Notes: a model not told the origin generated them from the letters alone. Shown: positions 50,701 through 60,343, numbered from the stretch's first letter. The stretch is 64,000 nucleotides of DNA from an uncultured Stomatobaculum sp. (GCF_937924975.1 NZ_CALEYG010000028.1:77449-141448), one strand, 5' to 3'. A program made the numbers and translations.

Positions 50701-52338
50701 ATGGATAAAATCATAGATTTCAGAAAAACAGTATATGAGCTCGCAACGGAGTACCCGGAATTCAAGGAGATTATGGCAAGTGTCGGCTTCAAGGAGATTA
50801 CGGAGCCGGAGATTCTGGCTTCGGCGGGTAAGGTGATGACGGTGCCGAAGGGCTCCCGGATGAAGGGCATCCCGATGGAAAAGATTGTAAAGGCCTTTGA
50901 GGAGAAGGGGTTTCAGGTGAGCGGAGCCGACGGCGCGCCGGTGCCGCCGACCAAGACGACGCCCCCCACGCCGCCGACCCCCCCGGCAAAGCCTCCGGTG
51001 CCGCCGACTGCACAGTACAATTTTCCGAATGCAAACCCGGAGAGAGCGGAGGCATTAAAGAGCTACCTCACGCGTCTCAGTCAAGGTGAGTCGCTCGACA
51101 CGGTGCGGGAGGATTTCCGGAAAGAGTTCCACTCGGTCGAAGCGTCCGAAATCATGCAGGCGGAGCAGCAGCTCATGAAGGACGGCATGCCGCTCGAGGA
51201 GGTGCAGAAGCTCTGCGACATTCACTCGGCGCTGTTCCACGGGGCAACCAAGGAAGAGCGGATTGCGAATGCCGAGCGCGAAGTCGCGGCGTCGATGATT
51301 CGCATTGCCGACCACGAGAAGGCGGAGCAGCAGGCGCAGTATGGCGATAAGAACGCACTGGCTGCAAAACTCATTGCGATTCCCGGCCATCCGCTTGAGA
51401 CCCTCACGAGAGAAAATCAGGCGCTTGCGCTGCGCATCGAGAGTTTCCGCGATGCGGCAAAACTCGGTGTCTCCTTAAAGGATGCAGTGCACGCAATCCG
51501 TGAGGTCTCGGTGCACTACGCAAAGAAGGGCGACTTACTCTATCCGCTGTTAAAGGTAAAATATGATGTGACGGGTCCGTCCTCTGTGATGTGGACGGTG
51601 GACGATGAAATCCGCGACGAGCTTGGGCGCCTTGACAAGGCAGAAGTCGAGGACGATGCCTGGAAGGCGGCGGCAGAGGCTGTTGTGCAGCGCGCGGACG
51701 AGATGATTTACAAGGAAACCAACATTCTGTTCCCGATTTGCGCCGTGAATTTCACGGAGGATGAGTGGAAGCAGATTTACCGCGACTCCAAGGACTATGA
51801 GAACTGCCTCGGTGTCGTGAGCAAGGTCTATGAAGCGGCAGAGGAAGATAAGCCTGCGGCAAAGGAGACGGAAGTGCAGGTTGCGGTCGATACGACGGTG
51901 ACAAAGCGCTGCAGCTCTTCCTTTGTCGGCGAGATTGTGATGCCGGGCGGTCACCTGAAGTTGGATCAGCTCGAGTGGCTGTTGAATACGATTCCGATGG
52001 AAATCACCTTTGTCGACGCCGACAACATCAACCGCTACTTCAACGAGAACGAGGGACAGAAGGCATTTAAGCGCCCGAAGATGGCGTTGGACCGCGAAGT
52101 GTTCTCCTGCCATCCGCCGAAGGTAGAGCCGCTGGTGCGCCAGATTATCGGAGAGTTCCGCGCGGGACGGCAGAGCAGTGTCTCGATTTGGGCCGAGAAG
52201 GGCGGAAAGACCATGCTGGTCAATTACCGCGCCGTGCGGGATGCGGAGGGCAACTATCTCGGCACCGCCGAGTTTGTGCAGGATATGGAATTTGCAAAGA
52301 GACATTTTCAGCAGGGAGGAGAGAAGCAGAATGATTAA
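50701..52338 (+). CDS. DUF1858-DUF438-hemerythrin-PAS protein
   Basis: 545 residues. Residues 1-75 match DUF1858 (VYELATEYPEFKEIMASVGF); a proline/threonine linker (80-105) follows. Residues about 110-185 are DUF438 and about 220-350 a hemerythrin-like HHE bundle with HPLETL, HAIREVSVHYAKKGDLLYPLL and KETNILFPIC. The C-terminus (415-535) is a PAS-like domain (MEITFVDADNINRYFNE). Such proteins are thought to sense oxygen or nitrosative/redox signals through di-iron and PAS sites. The downstream glutaredoxin-like gene overlaps by eight bases. Confidence 0.87.
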   Translation: MDKIIDFRKTVYELATEYPEFKEIMASVGFKEITEPEILASAGKVMTVPKGSRMKGIPMEKIVKAFEEKGFQVSGADGAPVPPTKTTPPTPPTPPAKPPVPPTAQYNFPNANPERAEALKSYLTRLSQGESLDTVREDFRKEFHSVEASEIMQAEQQLMKDGMPLEEVQKLCDIHSALFHGATKEERIANAEREVAASMIRIADHEKAEQQAQYGDKNALAAKLIAIPGHPLETLTRENQALALRIESFRDAAKLGVSLKDAVHAIREVSVHYAKKGDLLYPLLKVKYDVTGPSSVMWTVDDEIRDELGRLDKAEVEDDAWKAAAEAVVQRADEMIYKETNILFPICAVNFTEDEWKQIYRDSKDYENCLGVVSKVYEAAEEDKPAAKETEVQVAVDTTVTKRCSSSFVGEIVMPGGHLKLDQLEWLLNTIPMEITFVDADNINRYFNENEGQKAFKRPKMALDREVFSCHPPKVEPLVRQIIGEFRAGRQSSVSIWAEKGGKTMLVNYRAVRDAEGNYLGTAEFVQDMEFAKRHFQQGGEKQND

Positions 52339-52585
52339 GGTGTACGGGATGCCGAGTTGTCCGGATTGCGCGGAAGTTGCGGCAAACATCAAGGCGAGCG
52401 GCAGAGAGAGCGAGTTTGAAATCATCAATATCGGCGAGCATGTGGCCTATCTGAAGGCATTTTTACAGCTGCGCGACCGCGAGGAGGCATTCCGGCCGGT
52501 CAGAGAGGGCGGCTATGTCGGCATTCCCTGCTTTGTCCGGGAAAACGGAGCGGTGACGCTGGATCCGGCAGAATTCGGTCTCTGA
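52331..52585 (+). CDS. Glutaredoxin-like protein
   Basis: 84 residues with the N-terminal CPDC active-site motif (VYGMPSCPDCAEV) and a GGYVGIPCFV cis-proline region typical of glutaredoxin folds. It overlaps the DUF438 gene by eight bases, so a joint redox role is likely. The GGAGGAGAGAAGC ribosome site lies in the upstream gene. Confidence 0.85.
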   Translation: MIKVYGMPSCPDCAEVAANIKASGRESEFEIINIGEHVAYLKAFLQLRDREEAFRPVREGGYVGIPCFVRENGAVTLDPAEFGL

Positions 52586-52591
52586 GGGGGC

Positions 52592-52620
52592 TTGACATCT
52601 GTCGCAGACTCTGGCAAAAT
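52592..52620 (+). promoter_or_regulatory. Vegetative promoter of the thioredoxin gene
   Basis: TTGACA (52592-52597), 17 bases, then CAAAAT (52615-52620). Transcription would begin about 45 bases before the thioredoxin ATG. Confidence 0.65.
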
Positions 52621-52672
52621 AGGAGCAGTTATTGATTTTATAGATAAAATCAAACTCTAAGGAGGTAGTGCG

Positions 52673-52990
52673 ATGGAATATCGTTTCACAAAAGATAGTT
52701 TTGAGAAGGAAGTTCTGGAGTCCAAGGAGCCGGTGCTCATTGACTTCTACGCGGATTGGTGCGGCCCCTGCAAAATGATGGCGCCGGTGGTTGAGAAGCT
52801 CGCGGAGAAGTACGAGGGCAAGGTCAAGGTCGGCAAGGTCAACTCGGACGATGAGCCGGAGCTTGCACAGATGTTCCAGGTCATGAGCATTCCGAACTTT
52901 GTCATCATCAAGGACGGCAAGGTTGTGGATCGCGTGATCGGCGCAGTGCCGCAGCAGGCACTGGAGGAGAAGCTGGACGCACAGCTTTGA
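52673..52990 (+). CDS. trxA: Thioredoxin
   Basis: 105 residues, full length. Active site W-C-G-P-C-K near residue 30 (FYADWCGPCKMM), the buried Asp in VLIDFYAD and the cis-Pro in SIPNFVI are all present. It reduces protein disulfides in the cytosol. AAGGAGGTAG precedes the ATG; own promoter upstream and a strong terminator downstream, so it is a single-gene unit. Confidence 0.96.
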   Translation: MEYRFTKDSFEKEVLESKEPVLIDFYADWCGPCKMMAPVVEKLAEKYEGKVKVGKVNSDDEPELAQMFQVMSIPNFVIIKDGKVVDRVIGAVPQQALEEKLDAQL

Positions 52991-53008
52991 GAGGAAAGCG
53001 GACAGACG

Positions 53009-53048
53009 GCGCCGCACTGTGGATAATCACCACAGTGCGGCGCTTTTT
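53009..53048 (+). terminator. Strong rho-independent terminator
   Basis: GCGCCGCACTGTGG and CCACAGTGCGGCGC form a perfect 14-bp stem with a 7-base loop and five Ts after it. Confidence 0.95.
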
Positions 53049-53205
53049 CTGTTCCGGAAGAGACGGAACCTGAATTGTGCGCAAATTTCTGATAAGTTTT
53101 GGATATTTTCTGTGCAAAATTCTACATATGTTAAAATGAGGTGGTAAGTTTATGTTGTCCTTGCTATAATGAGGACACTCAAAATCATAAAGGGGGTAAC
53201 TTAGC

Positions 53206-53991
53206 ATGAATATACGCGACATTATCCTCCCGAGAGAGAAGACAAAAAATCTCAGATGGTTTGATGTCATCATCATCACCCTGATTCTCTTCGGGAAGTT
53301 TATTGTCATCTCCACGCAGATGTACCTCGCGACCCTGAAACCGGCCGTTGAGGCGGCTGCGACAGCGGTCACGGAAGCTGCAACGGAGGTCGCGGAGACA
53401 ACAACAGATGTGGCAACCGAGGGAGCCGCCTACTCCAGTAACCTGAGGTATCAGGCGACCATGCTGGCGATTGTCTTCATCTACCTCTTTATCCGGAACT
53501 TTGACTTCAAGCAGGTCAAGTTCAAGCTGAGCTGGAAGATTGTTCCGCAGTACCTGGTGCTCTTCATCATCATGGGTCTCAGCGCAGATATTCTGTATCT
53601 GATCTTCGACAACGGCTATAACTACTTCTCGGCGGAGAGCCTGAGCCACATCAACCTGCTCTCGGTATTTCCCAAATTTGCGGCGCTCTCCAAGGTCGCG
53701 ATTATTTACGCGCTGCTGAACGCGTTCTATGAGGAGTTTTACTTCCTCGGCTTGCTCGGCACCGTGCAGGAGAAGTACAAGTGGGGCACGCTGGTATTCT
53801 CGACGATTATCCGCGCTTCGTTCCACACCTACCAGGGCATGGCTTCGGCGCTCATCATCGGTATCTTCTTCGGTCTGCTCTACTATGTTTCCTACCACAA
53901 GTTCATCAAGAACCTGCTCCCGATTGTGCTGGTTCACTCGATGGCGGACATGTTCGGATCGGGTCTCATCTACCTGATTTCCCAGTGGTAA
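53206..53991 (+). CDS. CPBP (CAAX-like) intramembrane protease family protein
   Basis: 261 residues with about six membrane segments. Motif 1 NAFYEEFYFLG (paired Glu), motif 2 IIRASFHTYQG (His) and motif 3 LVHSMADMFG give the catalytic layout of the CPBP/Abi family. An Ala/Thr/Glu-rich loop (residues 45-80) lies between the first two helices. Substrate unknown. AAAGGGGGTAAC precedes the ATG and TTGC-TATAAT at 53165-53170 is a good extended -10 box. Confidence 0.87.
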   Translation: MNIRDIILPREKTKNLRWFDVIIITLILFGKFIVISTQMYLATLKPAVEAAATAVTEAATEVAETTTDVATEGAAYSSNLRYQATMLAIVFIYLFIRNFDFKQVKFKLSWKIVPQYLVLFIIMGLSADILYLIFDNGYNYFSAESLSHINLLSVFPKFAALSKVAIIYALLNAFYEEFYFLGLLGTVQEKYKWGTLVFSTIIRASFHTYQGMASALIIGIFFGLLYYVSYHKFIKNLLPIVLVHSMADMFGSGLIYLISQW

Positions 53992-54006
53992 TTGTTTTCG
54001 GCAAAG

Positions 54007-54039
54007 AAAAGCGCTCTGCATCGCTGCAGAGCGCTTTTT
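54007..54039. terminator. Bidirectional terminator between the CPBP and aspartase genes
   Basis: AAAAGCGCTCTGCA and TGCAGAGCGCTTTTT form a 14-bp stem with a TCGC loop; A and T runs on either side allow use from both directions. Confidence 0.92.
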
Positions 54040-54062
54040 GTATGTGCTGTTTTGAGGGACAC

Positions 54063-55499
54063 TCAGTCGGAGAGTAAATCCGCCGGATTTCTGCCCTGGA
54101 TACCGGGCTTCGTCATGGTGTAGGGATCGAGGATGGTTTTTAACTGCTCCTCGGAGAGCAGCTTCTTCTGCAGAATCAGCTCTCGGACGGACTGATTGGT
54201 GCGGAGTGCCTCCTTCGCGATGTTCGCCGCGGTCTCGTAGCCGACATAGGGGCAGATGGCGGTGATGATGCCGATAGAACTCTCAACCATCTCGCGGCAG
54301 TGTTCTTCGTTTGCTGTGATGCCGACGATGCAGTTGTCGACGAGGGTCTGGACCGCGTTGCTGAGGGTCTGAATCGACTCGAAGAGGTTATAGAAGATAA
54401 TCGGCTCAAACGCGTTCAGCTCGAGCTGACCTGCCTCGGCCGCCATTGTAATCGTGACATCGTTGCCGATGATGTTGAATGCGACCTGGTTCACGACCTC
54501 CGGGATGACGGGGTTAATCTTACCCGGCATAATGGAAGAGCCATTCTGCTTTGCGGGCAGGTTGATCTCGCAGAAGCCGGTGCGCGGTCCGGAAGACATG
54601 AGGCGAAGGTCGTTACACATCTTCGAGAGATTCACGGCGCAGCTCTTTACGATGCCCGAGACCATCGCGTAGCTGTCGAGGTTCTGGGTCGCATCGATGG
54701 TATCGTAGCTCTGCACGAGTTCCTCGCCGGTAATCGTCGACATGTTCTTGACGACGCGGTGGAAGTAGGTCGTGTCGGCGTTTAAGCCGGTGCCGATTGC
54801 CGTGCCGCCCATGTTGAGGGAGCGGATTTCTTCTTTTGCGTTGTCAAAGCGGCGAATGTCGCGGCCGATGGCGCTCGCATAGGCGTGGAACTCCTGACCG
54901 AGACGAATCGGCACGGCGTCCTGAAGCTGGGTGCGGCCCATCTTGATGACAGCGTCGAACTCATCGGATTTCTCGAGCAGTGCCTTTTCGAGGCGCTTCA
55001 GCTGAATCTGCGCACGGCGGAGCAGCGTGAGAGCCGCCATTTTGCCGCAGGACGGGAACACGTCGTTGGTCGACTGGCCGAAGTTCACATGGTCATTCGG
55101 GTTCACAATGCTGTAGTCGCCCTTGGTGCCGCCGAGAATCTCGATGGCGCGGTTTGCGATGACCTCATTGGCATTCATGTTGAGAGAGGTGCCGGCGCCG
55201 CCCTGAATCGGGTCGACAATGAACTGGTCGTGCAGCTTGCCGTCGATGATTTCGTCGCAGGCTTTTACGATCGCGCTTGCGCGCTCCTTCGAGAGCTCGC
55301 CGACCTCAAAGTTCGTGATCGCAGCGGCCTTCTTGATCTGGGCAACGCTGACAATGAGCTCCGGATGCATCTTGAGCCCGGTGATGTTGAAATTCTCATG
55401 TGCGCGGAGCGTCTGCACGCCGTAATAGGCGTCAATCGGGACTTCTTTTTCACCGATCGAATCGTGCTCCAGGCGATACCCTTCTCTTACTTCCGTCAT
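54063..55499 (-). CDS. aspA: Aspartate ammonia-lyase (aspartase)
   Basis: 478 residues, full length for aspartase. GGAGTSLNMNANEVIANRA, NDHVNFGQSTNDVFPS and the superfamily signature GSSIMPGKINPV are intact, with the catalytic Ser in GSSIMPG. It converts aspartate to fumarate and ammonia. The closely related fumarase is less likely given the EHDSIGEKEVPIDAYYGVQT opening typical of aspartases. It is divergent from a LysR gene that may regulate it. AGGGAGGTTTTAC precedes the ATG. Confidence 0.93.
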   Translation of the reverse strand: MTEVREGYRLEHDSIGEKEVPIDAYYGVQTLRAHENFNITGLKMHPELIVSVAQIKKAAAITNFEVGELSKERASAIVKACDEIIDGKLHDQFIVDPIQGGAGTSLNMNANEVIANRAIEILGGTKGDYSIVNPNDHVNFGQSTNDVFPSCGKMAALTLLRRAQIQLKRLEKALLEKSDEFDAVIKMGRTQLQDAVPIRLGQEFHAYASAIGRDIRRFDNAKEEIRSLNMGGTAIGTGLNADTTYFHRVVKNMSTITGEELVQSYDTIDATQNLDSYAMVSGIVKSCAVNLSKMCNDLRLMSSGPRTGFCEINLPAKQNGSSIMPGKINPVIPEVVNQVAFNIIGNDVTITMAAEAGQLELNAFEPIIFYNLFESIQTLSNAVQTLVDNCIVGITANEEHCREMVESSIGIITAICPYVGYETAANIAKEALRTNQSVRELILQKKLLSEEQLKTILDPYTMTKPGIQGRNPADLLSD

Positions 55500-55570
55500 A
55501 GTAAAACCTCCCTAAATAGGTTTTTTGAAGTGCTTGTCTCCAGTCTAACAGAGCGCTATACTATTCACAA

Positions 55571-55588
55571 ATATCAATAAAATGATAT
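55571..55588. promoter_or_regulatory. LysR-type operator between aspA and the LysR gene
   Basis: ATATCAATAAAATGATAT is an 18-bp palindrome with a T-N11-A-like core, placed midway in the 148-bp divergent intergenic region. This is where a LysR regulator controlling both genes would be expected to bind. Confidence 0.55.
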
Positions 55589-55647
55589 AAAATATTCGAA
55601 AAAAGAAATATAACTGCCGACAGATAAAAAGTATAAAAAGGAGAAAA

Positions 55648-56592
55648 ATGTCAGGTGAAGATATGTTTCAGGGCATGCGCTATGTCTATGAAGTATACCG
55701 GGAGATGAGTTTTTCACGCGCGGCAAAAAAACTCTTTATCTCTCAGCCCTCGCTCAGCAATGCGGTCCGAAAGACCGAACAGCGGCTCGGCGCGCCGCTC
55801 TTTGACCGGAGCACGAATCCGATCGGCCTCACCGATCTCGGGCGGGAATATATCCGCGCGGTCGAACTGATTCTCGACGTGGAAAACGGCTTTGTGACCT
55901 ATGTGCACGACCGGAACGCCCTGCAAAACGGAGCGGTTTCGATTGGCGGGACCAATGTCTTCACCTCGTATGCGCTGCCGCCGCTGGTCTCCCAGTTCAC
56001 CGAGCAGTTTCCGCAGATTCACATTGAGCTCGTGGAGGCCGTGACCTCGGAACTGAAAGAGAGGCTCTCGGACGGCTCGCTGGATTTGCTGATCGACAAC
56101 ACCGAGCTGAATGCCGCGGCCTATGAGAAAAAGTTCTTTCGCGAAGAGCATCTCCTTCTCACGGTGCCGAAGGCGCTTGCAGTGAATGAGAGAGTGCGGA
56201 ACTACGCGCTGACCGCAGAGGATATCAAGCGCAACGCGCACTTAAATTCCCGCATCCCGCCGGTGCCGCTGCAGGAATTCCGGGAGGAGCGCTTTCTTTT
56301 GCTCCGCGAGGGCAATGACACGAGAGAGCGGGCGGACAGACTCTGCCATGAGGCCGGATTTTCGCCGAAACTGCGGCTTGAGCCGGAGCAGCAGGTGACA
56401 GCTTATAACTTCTCCTGCTACGGCATGGGTATTTCATTCAACGGCGACGTTTTGATTAAACATGTTCCTGACGATACCAATCTGTGCTTCTACAAGCTGA
56501 ACGCGCGGGAGGCCGTGCGCGAAGTCAATTTCTATTTCCGTCGGAATCGCTACATGTCCCGCGCAGTGCGAGAGTTTCTCAAACTTGTGTAA
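55648..56592 (+). CDS. LysR family transcriptional regulator
   Basis: 314 residues. The N-terminal winged helix is clear (FSRAAKKLFISQPSLSNAVRKTEQRLGAPLFDRS) and is followed by a LysR substrate-binding domain (GTNVFTSYALPPLVSQFTEQFPQIHIELVE). Divergent to aspA with a palindromic site between, so control of aspartase expression is likely. AAAAGGAGAAAA precedes the ATG. Confidence 0.92.
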   Translation: MSGEDMFQGMRYVYEVYREMSFSRAAKKLFISQPSLSNAVRKTEQRLGAPLFDRSTNPIGLTDLGREYIRAVELILDVENGFVTYVHDRNALQNGAVSIGGTNVFTSYALPPLVSQFTEQFPQIHIELVEAVTSELKERLSDGSLDLLIDNTELNAAAYEKKFFREEHLLLTVPKALAVNERVRNYALTAEDIKRNAHLNSRIPPVPLQEFREERFLLLREGNDTRERADRLCHEAGFSPKLRLEPEQQVTAYNFSCYGMGISFNGDVLIKHVPDDTNLCFYKLNAREAVREVNFYFRRNRYMSRAVREFLKLV

Positions 56593-56714
56593 GCATAAGT
56601 CTATAAGAGGTATAGCTTTCAAGTGATACCTTGTGATTGCGAATTGGAACTGGCGGGAGAATCGGGGTTTATGCTATTCTGAAGCAATTCGAGAAAGCCT
56701 TGGGAGGTGAATAT

Positions 56715-57773
56715 TTGAATCCGAATACACAACTTCTGATTCTGCACGGCAGTCAGCTGTTTTCGCTGTTGCTAATCGGAATCTTTATCTATGTGATGGT
56801 AAAAGAGCCGCGTACGCTCTGGAGCGGTGTGAGCTTTCTGTTCGCGCTTGTGGGGGTAGGTATCCTGCTCCTGTTGTTGCTATTCCGTTATTCGGACTGG
56901 TTGCAGGTGCATCCGCCGCTCTGGTTTTTACTTGTGCTGCTCATGATTCTCTTCATGCTGACAATCCTGCTGTTTCCGTTACTTCTGGTGCTCACCTTTT
57001 TCATTCAGGGAATACGGGTGTTGCGGCGCGAAGGACTGCGTCCGCAGAACGCGCTGTCCCTTCTCTTTGCAATCTTACTCTTTGCCTATCTGATTTTCTG
57101 GCCGCAGCTCGGCGACTGGCAGAGTAACTTCGCGGGTAGAATGGTCTATGGGGTGGTGGGACTCTGGATTGTGTACGGACTGATGCTCTTTGCAATCTAT
57201 GCCGTCTCCGCGGTGCTGAACCTGATTCACCGGCGGGACAATCAGAACTTCGATTATATTGTCGTGCTGGGGGCGGGCATTCGGGGGGAGCGCATCACGC
57301 CGCTGCTCGCGGCGAGACTGGACCGCGGCATTGCCCTCTTAAAAAAGAATAAGAAGGCGCTGCTCATTCTTTCGGGCGGACAGGGCCCGGGGGAGGATAT
57401 CACAGAGGGCGAGGCTATGGCGCGTTATGCGCTGTCAAGGAGGGTTCCGCCGGAAAAAATACTGGTCGAAAAACAATCGAGAAATACGAGACAAAATCTG
57501 GAATATTCCAGAGAACTGATGGAGCGAACGCATCCGCGCGTCGCTGTGGTGACGACAAGCTATCATGTATTCCGGGCCTTGCTCCTCGCGCGACGGATGC
57601 ATCTTCCGTGCAAGGGGTTCGGGGCAAAAACCAAGTGGTATTACACGCTGAACGCCCTGATTCGCGAGTATGTGGGTTATGTTAGCATAAGCTATCGTTT
57701 ACATATATTCGTTTTGGTGCTTTTGTCCGGTCTGTTTCTTCTTGCGAATATTTTGCCGCGATATTTGCACTAA
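56715..57773 (+). CDS. YdcF/SanA-like (DUF218) membrane protein
   Basis: 352 residues from the TTG at 56715, chosen for GGGAGGTG seven bases upstream. The first 190 residues carry five or six hydrophobic helices; the C-terminal part is a DUF218 domain: DYIVVLGAGIRGERITPLLAARLDRG near 215, LILSGGQGPGEDITEGEAMARY near 250, VEKQSRNTRQNLEYS near 285 and VVTTSYHVFRALLLARR near 305. Members take part in envelope or peptidoglycan functions of unclear chemistry. Confidence 0.85.
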   Translation: MNPNTQLLILHGSQLFSLLLIGIFIYVMVKEPRTLWSGVSFLFALVGVGILLLLLLFRYSDWLQVHPPLWFLLVLLMILFMLTILLFPLLLVLTFFIQGIRVLRREGLRPQNALSLLFAILLFAYLIFWPQLGDWQSNFAGRMVYGVVGLWIVYGLMLFAIYAVSAVLNLIHRRDNQNFDYIVVLGAGIRGERITPLLAARLDRGIALLKKNKKALLILSGGQGPGEDITEGEAMARYALSRRVPPEKILVEKQSRNTRQNLEYSRELMERTHPRVAVVTTSYHVFRALLLARRMHLPCKGFGAKTKWYYTLNALIREYVGYVSISYRLHIFVLVLLSGLFLLANILPRYLH

Positions 57774-57864
57774 GCGCGGTTAGAGATTTCAAAATAAGTT
57801 TATTTTGCACTTTCCGGAAAAAACGCTAAACTATAGACAATGAATTTCAACCTAGGAGGTAAGA

Positions 57865-58170
57865 ATGATGTTTGGTACAAAGCAGCTGTTTAAGCTTGGT
57901 CTGTTTGTCGGTGGTACGGTGTTCGGTACGGCAGGTATCACAATTCTGAAGTCGAGAGACGCAAAGTGCGCTTACACGCACGCAACCGCAGCGGTGCTCC
58001 GCGGCAAGGACTGCGTGATGAAGACTGTCTCCACGCTTCGCGAGAACTGCGATGACATCTATGAGGATGCAAAGGATCTGAACGAGCGCCGTTATGCAGC
58101 GGACGCGGAGAGAGCTTACCAGGAGGCAAAGGCTCTGGTTGAGGAGCACGAGGCAGCGACGGAAGCATGA
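57865..58170 (+). CDS. DUF6110-like membrane-associated partner of the metal ATPase
   Basis: 101 residues with one N-terminal hydrophobic segment (FKLGLFVGGTVFGTAGITIL) and a Cys/His-containing stretch (DAKCAYTHATAAVLRGKDCV), then a helical tail. GGAGGTAAG precedes the ATG. Its stop overlaps the ATPase start (ATGA), so expression is coupled. Proteins of this kind often precede P1B ATPases in Clostridia; a metal-delivery or regulatory role is inferred. Confidence 0.75.
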   Translation: MMFGTKQLFKLGLFVGGTVFGTAGITILKSRDAKCAYTHATAAVLRGKDCVMKTVSTLRENCDDIYEDAKDLNERRYAADAERAYQEAKALVEEHEAATEA

Positions 58171-60266
58171 GATATACGATACGCCACGAATCCAGACGCG
58201 TAATGCGTATCCACCTCGCGGGGACGCGTATGTCCCTCGGCGAGGCGGATATTCTGGAGTACTACCTGCGTGACCTGCCCTTTGTGGAAGATGTCAAGGT
58301 CTTCGAGCGGACGGGCGACGCAATTGTGAAGTACAATCGGGAGGCGGACCACAGAGAGCGGCTTTTAGACGCTCTCTGTGGTTTTTCATACCAGGATGAA
58401 TACGCGCTCTCGTTAGTGCCCGAAGACAGCGGACGCGCACTGACGCGCCACTACCAGGACAAACTGTTTTGGAAGGTTGTGGGACGTGCGGCGACCATGT
58501 TGCTCCTGCCGGCGCCGGTGCGCGCGGTCTGGACAACGGTCAAGAGTCTCCGCTATGTGGTGCACGGCCTCGGCTGCCTGCTGACGCGCGGCCTCGAAGT
58601 GCCGGTGCTGGATGCGACCGCAATCACGGCGTCCATTCTCCGCAGTGACTTTGACACGGCTTCTTCGGTCATGTTCCTCTTAGAGCTCGGTGAGATTCTC
58701 GAGGAGTGGACGCACAAGAAGTCGGTCGGCGATCTGGCGCGCGCCATGAGCCTCCAGGTCGAGAAGGTCTGGATGAAGACCGAGGGCGCCGATGTCCTGA
58801 TTGATGTCAAGGACGTACAGGTCGGCGACCGCATCGTGGTTCGCACTTCGAACGTAATTCCGCTCGACGGCACGGTGCTCGAAGGCGAGATGACCGTGAA
58901 CCAGGCTTCGATGACAGGCGAATCCGTGCCGGTCGAGAAGCACGCGGGTGCCTATGTCTATGCCGGCACCGTCGTCGAAGAAGGCGAGTGCGTGATTCAG
59001 GTCGCAAAGGCAAAGGGCAGCGGTCACTACGACAAGATTGTCAAGATGATTGAGGAGTCCGAGAAGTTAAAGTCAAACACCGAGGCGAGAGCCTACCACC
59101 TTGCGGACAGCCTGGTGCCGTACTCGCTCGGCGGCGCGGCGCTGACCTTTTTGCTCACAAGAAATGTGGCAAAGGGACTGGCGTTCCTGATGGTCGACTT
59201 CTCCTGCGCGCTGAAACTCTCGATGCCGCTCTCGGTGCTCTCCGCAATCCGCGAGGCGGGTGATCGAAAGATCTCCGTGAAGGGCGGAAAGTTCATGGAG
59301 GCGATTGCAGAGGCCGATACGATTGTCTTTGATAAGACCGGCACGCTGACTCGTGCGACGCCGACCGTCATGCACATTGAGACCTTCGGCGACATGGAGG
59401 AATCCGAGGCGCTGAAGATTGCAGCCTGCCTGGAGGAACATTATCCGCACTCGATTGCCAATGCGGTCGTTGCAGAGGCGAAGAAGCGCGGCATCCGCCA
59501 CAAGGAGATGCACTCCAAGGTGCAGTACGTGGTCGCACACGGCATTGCCTCCGAGATTGACGGAAAGAAAGCCTTCATCGGCTCCTATCACTTTGTCTTT
59601 GAGGATGAGAAGTGCAAGCTCTTAAAGCGCGATGAGAAGAAGCTCGAAGCGCTGCCGGATGAGTACTCGAAACTCTATCTCGCAATCGACGGCAAGCTCT
59701 GCGCGGTCATCTGCATCTTTGACCCGATTCGCGAGGAGGCACCGGAGATTATCGACGGCCTCCGGAAACTCGGCATTTCAAAAATCTGCATGATGACCGG
59801 CGATGCGGAGAAGACAGCGGCGGCCGTGGCCGCACAACTGCATCTCGACGAATTCCACGCGGAAGTTCTGCCGGGCACGAAGGCAGAGTTTGTGCGGAAG
59901 GAACACGCAGCGGGCCGCAAGGTCATCATGATCGGCGACGGCGTGAACGATACGCCGGCGCTTTCCGAGGCAGATGTCGGCATTGCGATTTCGGACGGTG
60001 CGGCGATTGCGCGTGAGGTCGCGGATGTCACGATTGCGGCCGATAATCTGCGCGAGCTGGTCTTCCTCCGGAAGCTCAGCATGGCGTTGATGCGCCGCAT
60101 TCACTCGAACTACAACTTCATCATCGGCTTCAACGCGCTGCTCATAGCGCTCGGTGTCGGCGGTATCCTGCCGCCGGCGACCGGTGCACTCCTGCACAAC
60201 GGTTCCACCATTGTGACAGGCCTAAAGAGCATGACCAACCTGCTCGACGAGGAAGAGAGCGCGTAA
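58167..60266 (+). CDS. P1B-type heavy-metal ATPase with an SCA metal-site motif
   Basis: 699 residues. Phosphorylation site D389 in DKTGTLTRAT, actuator loop MTGESVPVEKH near 250 and hinge GDGVNDTPALSEADVG near 590 are intact. In the usual CPC/SPC position of membrane helix 6 the sequence is S346-C347-A348 (FSCALKLSMP), so a Cys is kept but the Pro is not next to it. The first 80 residues look like a degenerate metal-binding domain without a CxxC. The transported metal is uncertain. Confidence 0.88.
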   Translation: MRYTIRHESRRVMRIHLAGTRMSLGEADILEYYLRDLPFVEDVKVFERTGDAIVKYNREADHRERLLDALCGFSYQDEYALSLVPEDSGRALTRHYQDKLFWKVVGRAATMLLLPAPVRAVWTTVKSLRYVVHGLGCLLTRGLEVPVLDATAITASILRSDFDTASSVMFLLELGEILEEWTHKKSVGDLARAMSLQVEKVWMKTEGADVLIDVKDVQVGDRIVVRTSNVIPLDGTVLEGEMTVNQASMTGESVPVEKHAGAYVYAGTVVEEGECVIQVAKAKGSGHYDKIVKMIEESEKLKSNTEARAYHLADSLVPYSLGGAALTFLLTRNVAKGLAFLMVDFSCALKLSMPLSVLSAIREAGDRKISVKGGKFMEAIAEADTIVFDKTGTLTRATPTVMHIETFGDMEESEALKIAACLEEHYPHSIANAVVAEAKKRGIRHKEMHSKVQYVVAHGIASEIDGKKAFIGSYHFVFEDEKCKLLKRDEKKLEALPDEYSKLYLAIDGKLCAVICIFDPIREEAPEIIDGLRKLGISKICMMTGDAEKTAAAVAAQLHLDEFHAEVLPGTKAEFVRKEHAAGRKVIMIGDGVNDTPALSEADVGIAISDGAAIAREVADVTIAADNLRELVFLRKLSMALMRRIHSNYNFIIGFNALLIALGVGGILPPATGALLHNGSTIVTGLKSMTNLLDEEESA

Positions 60267-60301
60267 GGCGAAGCGTTATAAAACAGAAGAAGTATGAAAA
60301 G

Positions 60302-60343
60302 AGTCCGCCGGACAATACGAGGGTATTGTCCGGCGGACTTTTT
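60302..60343 (+). terminator. Very strong terminator after the metal ATPase
   Basis: AGTCCGCCGGACAATAC and its exact reverse complement form a 17-bp stem with a GAGG loop, then five Ts. Confidence 0.95.
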
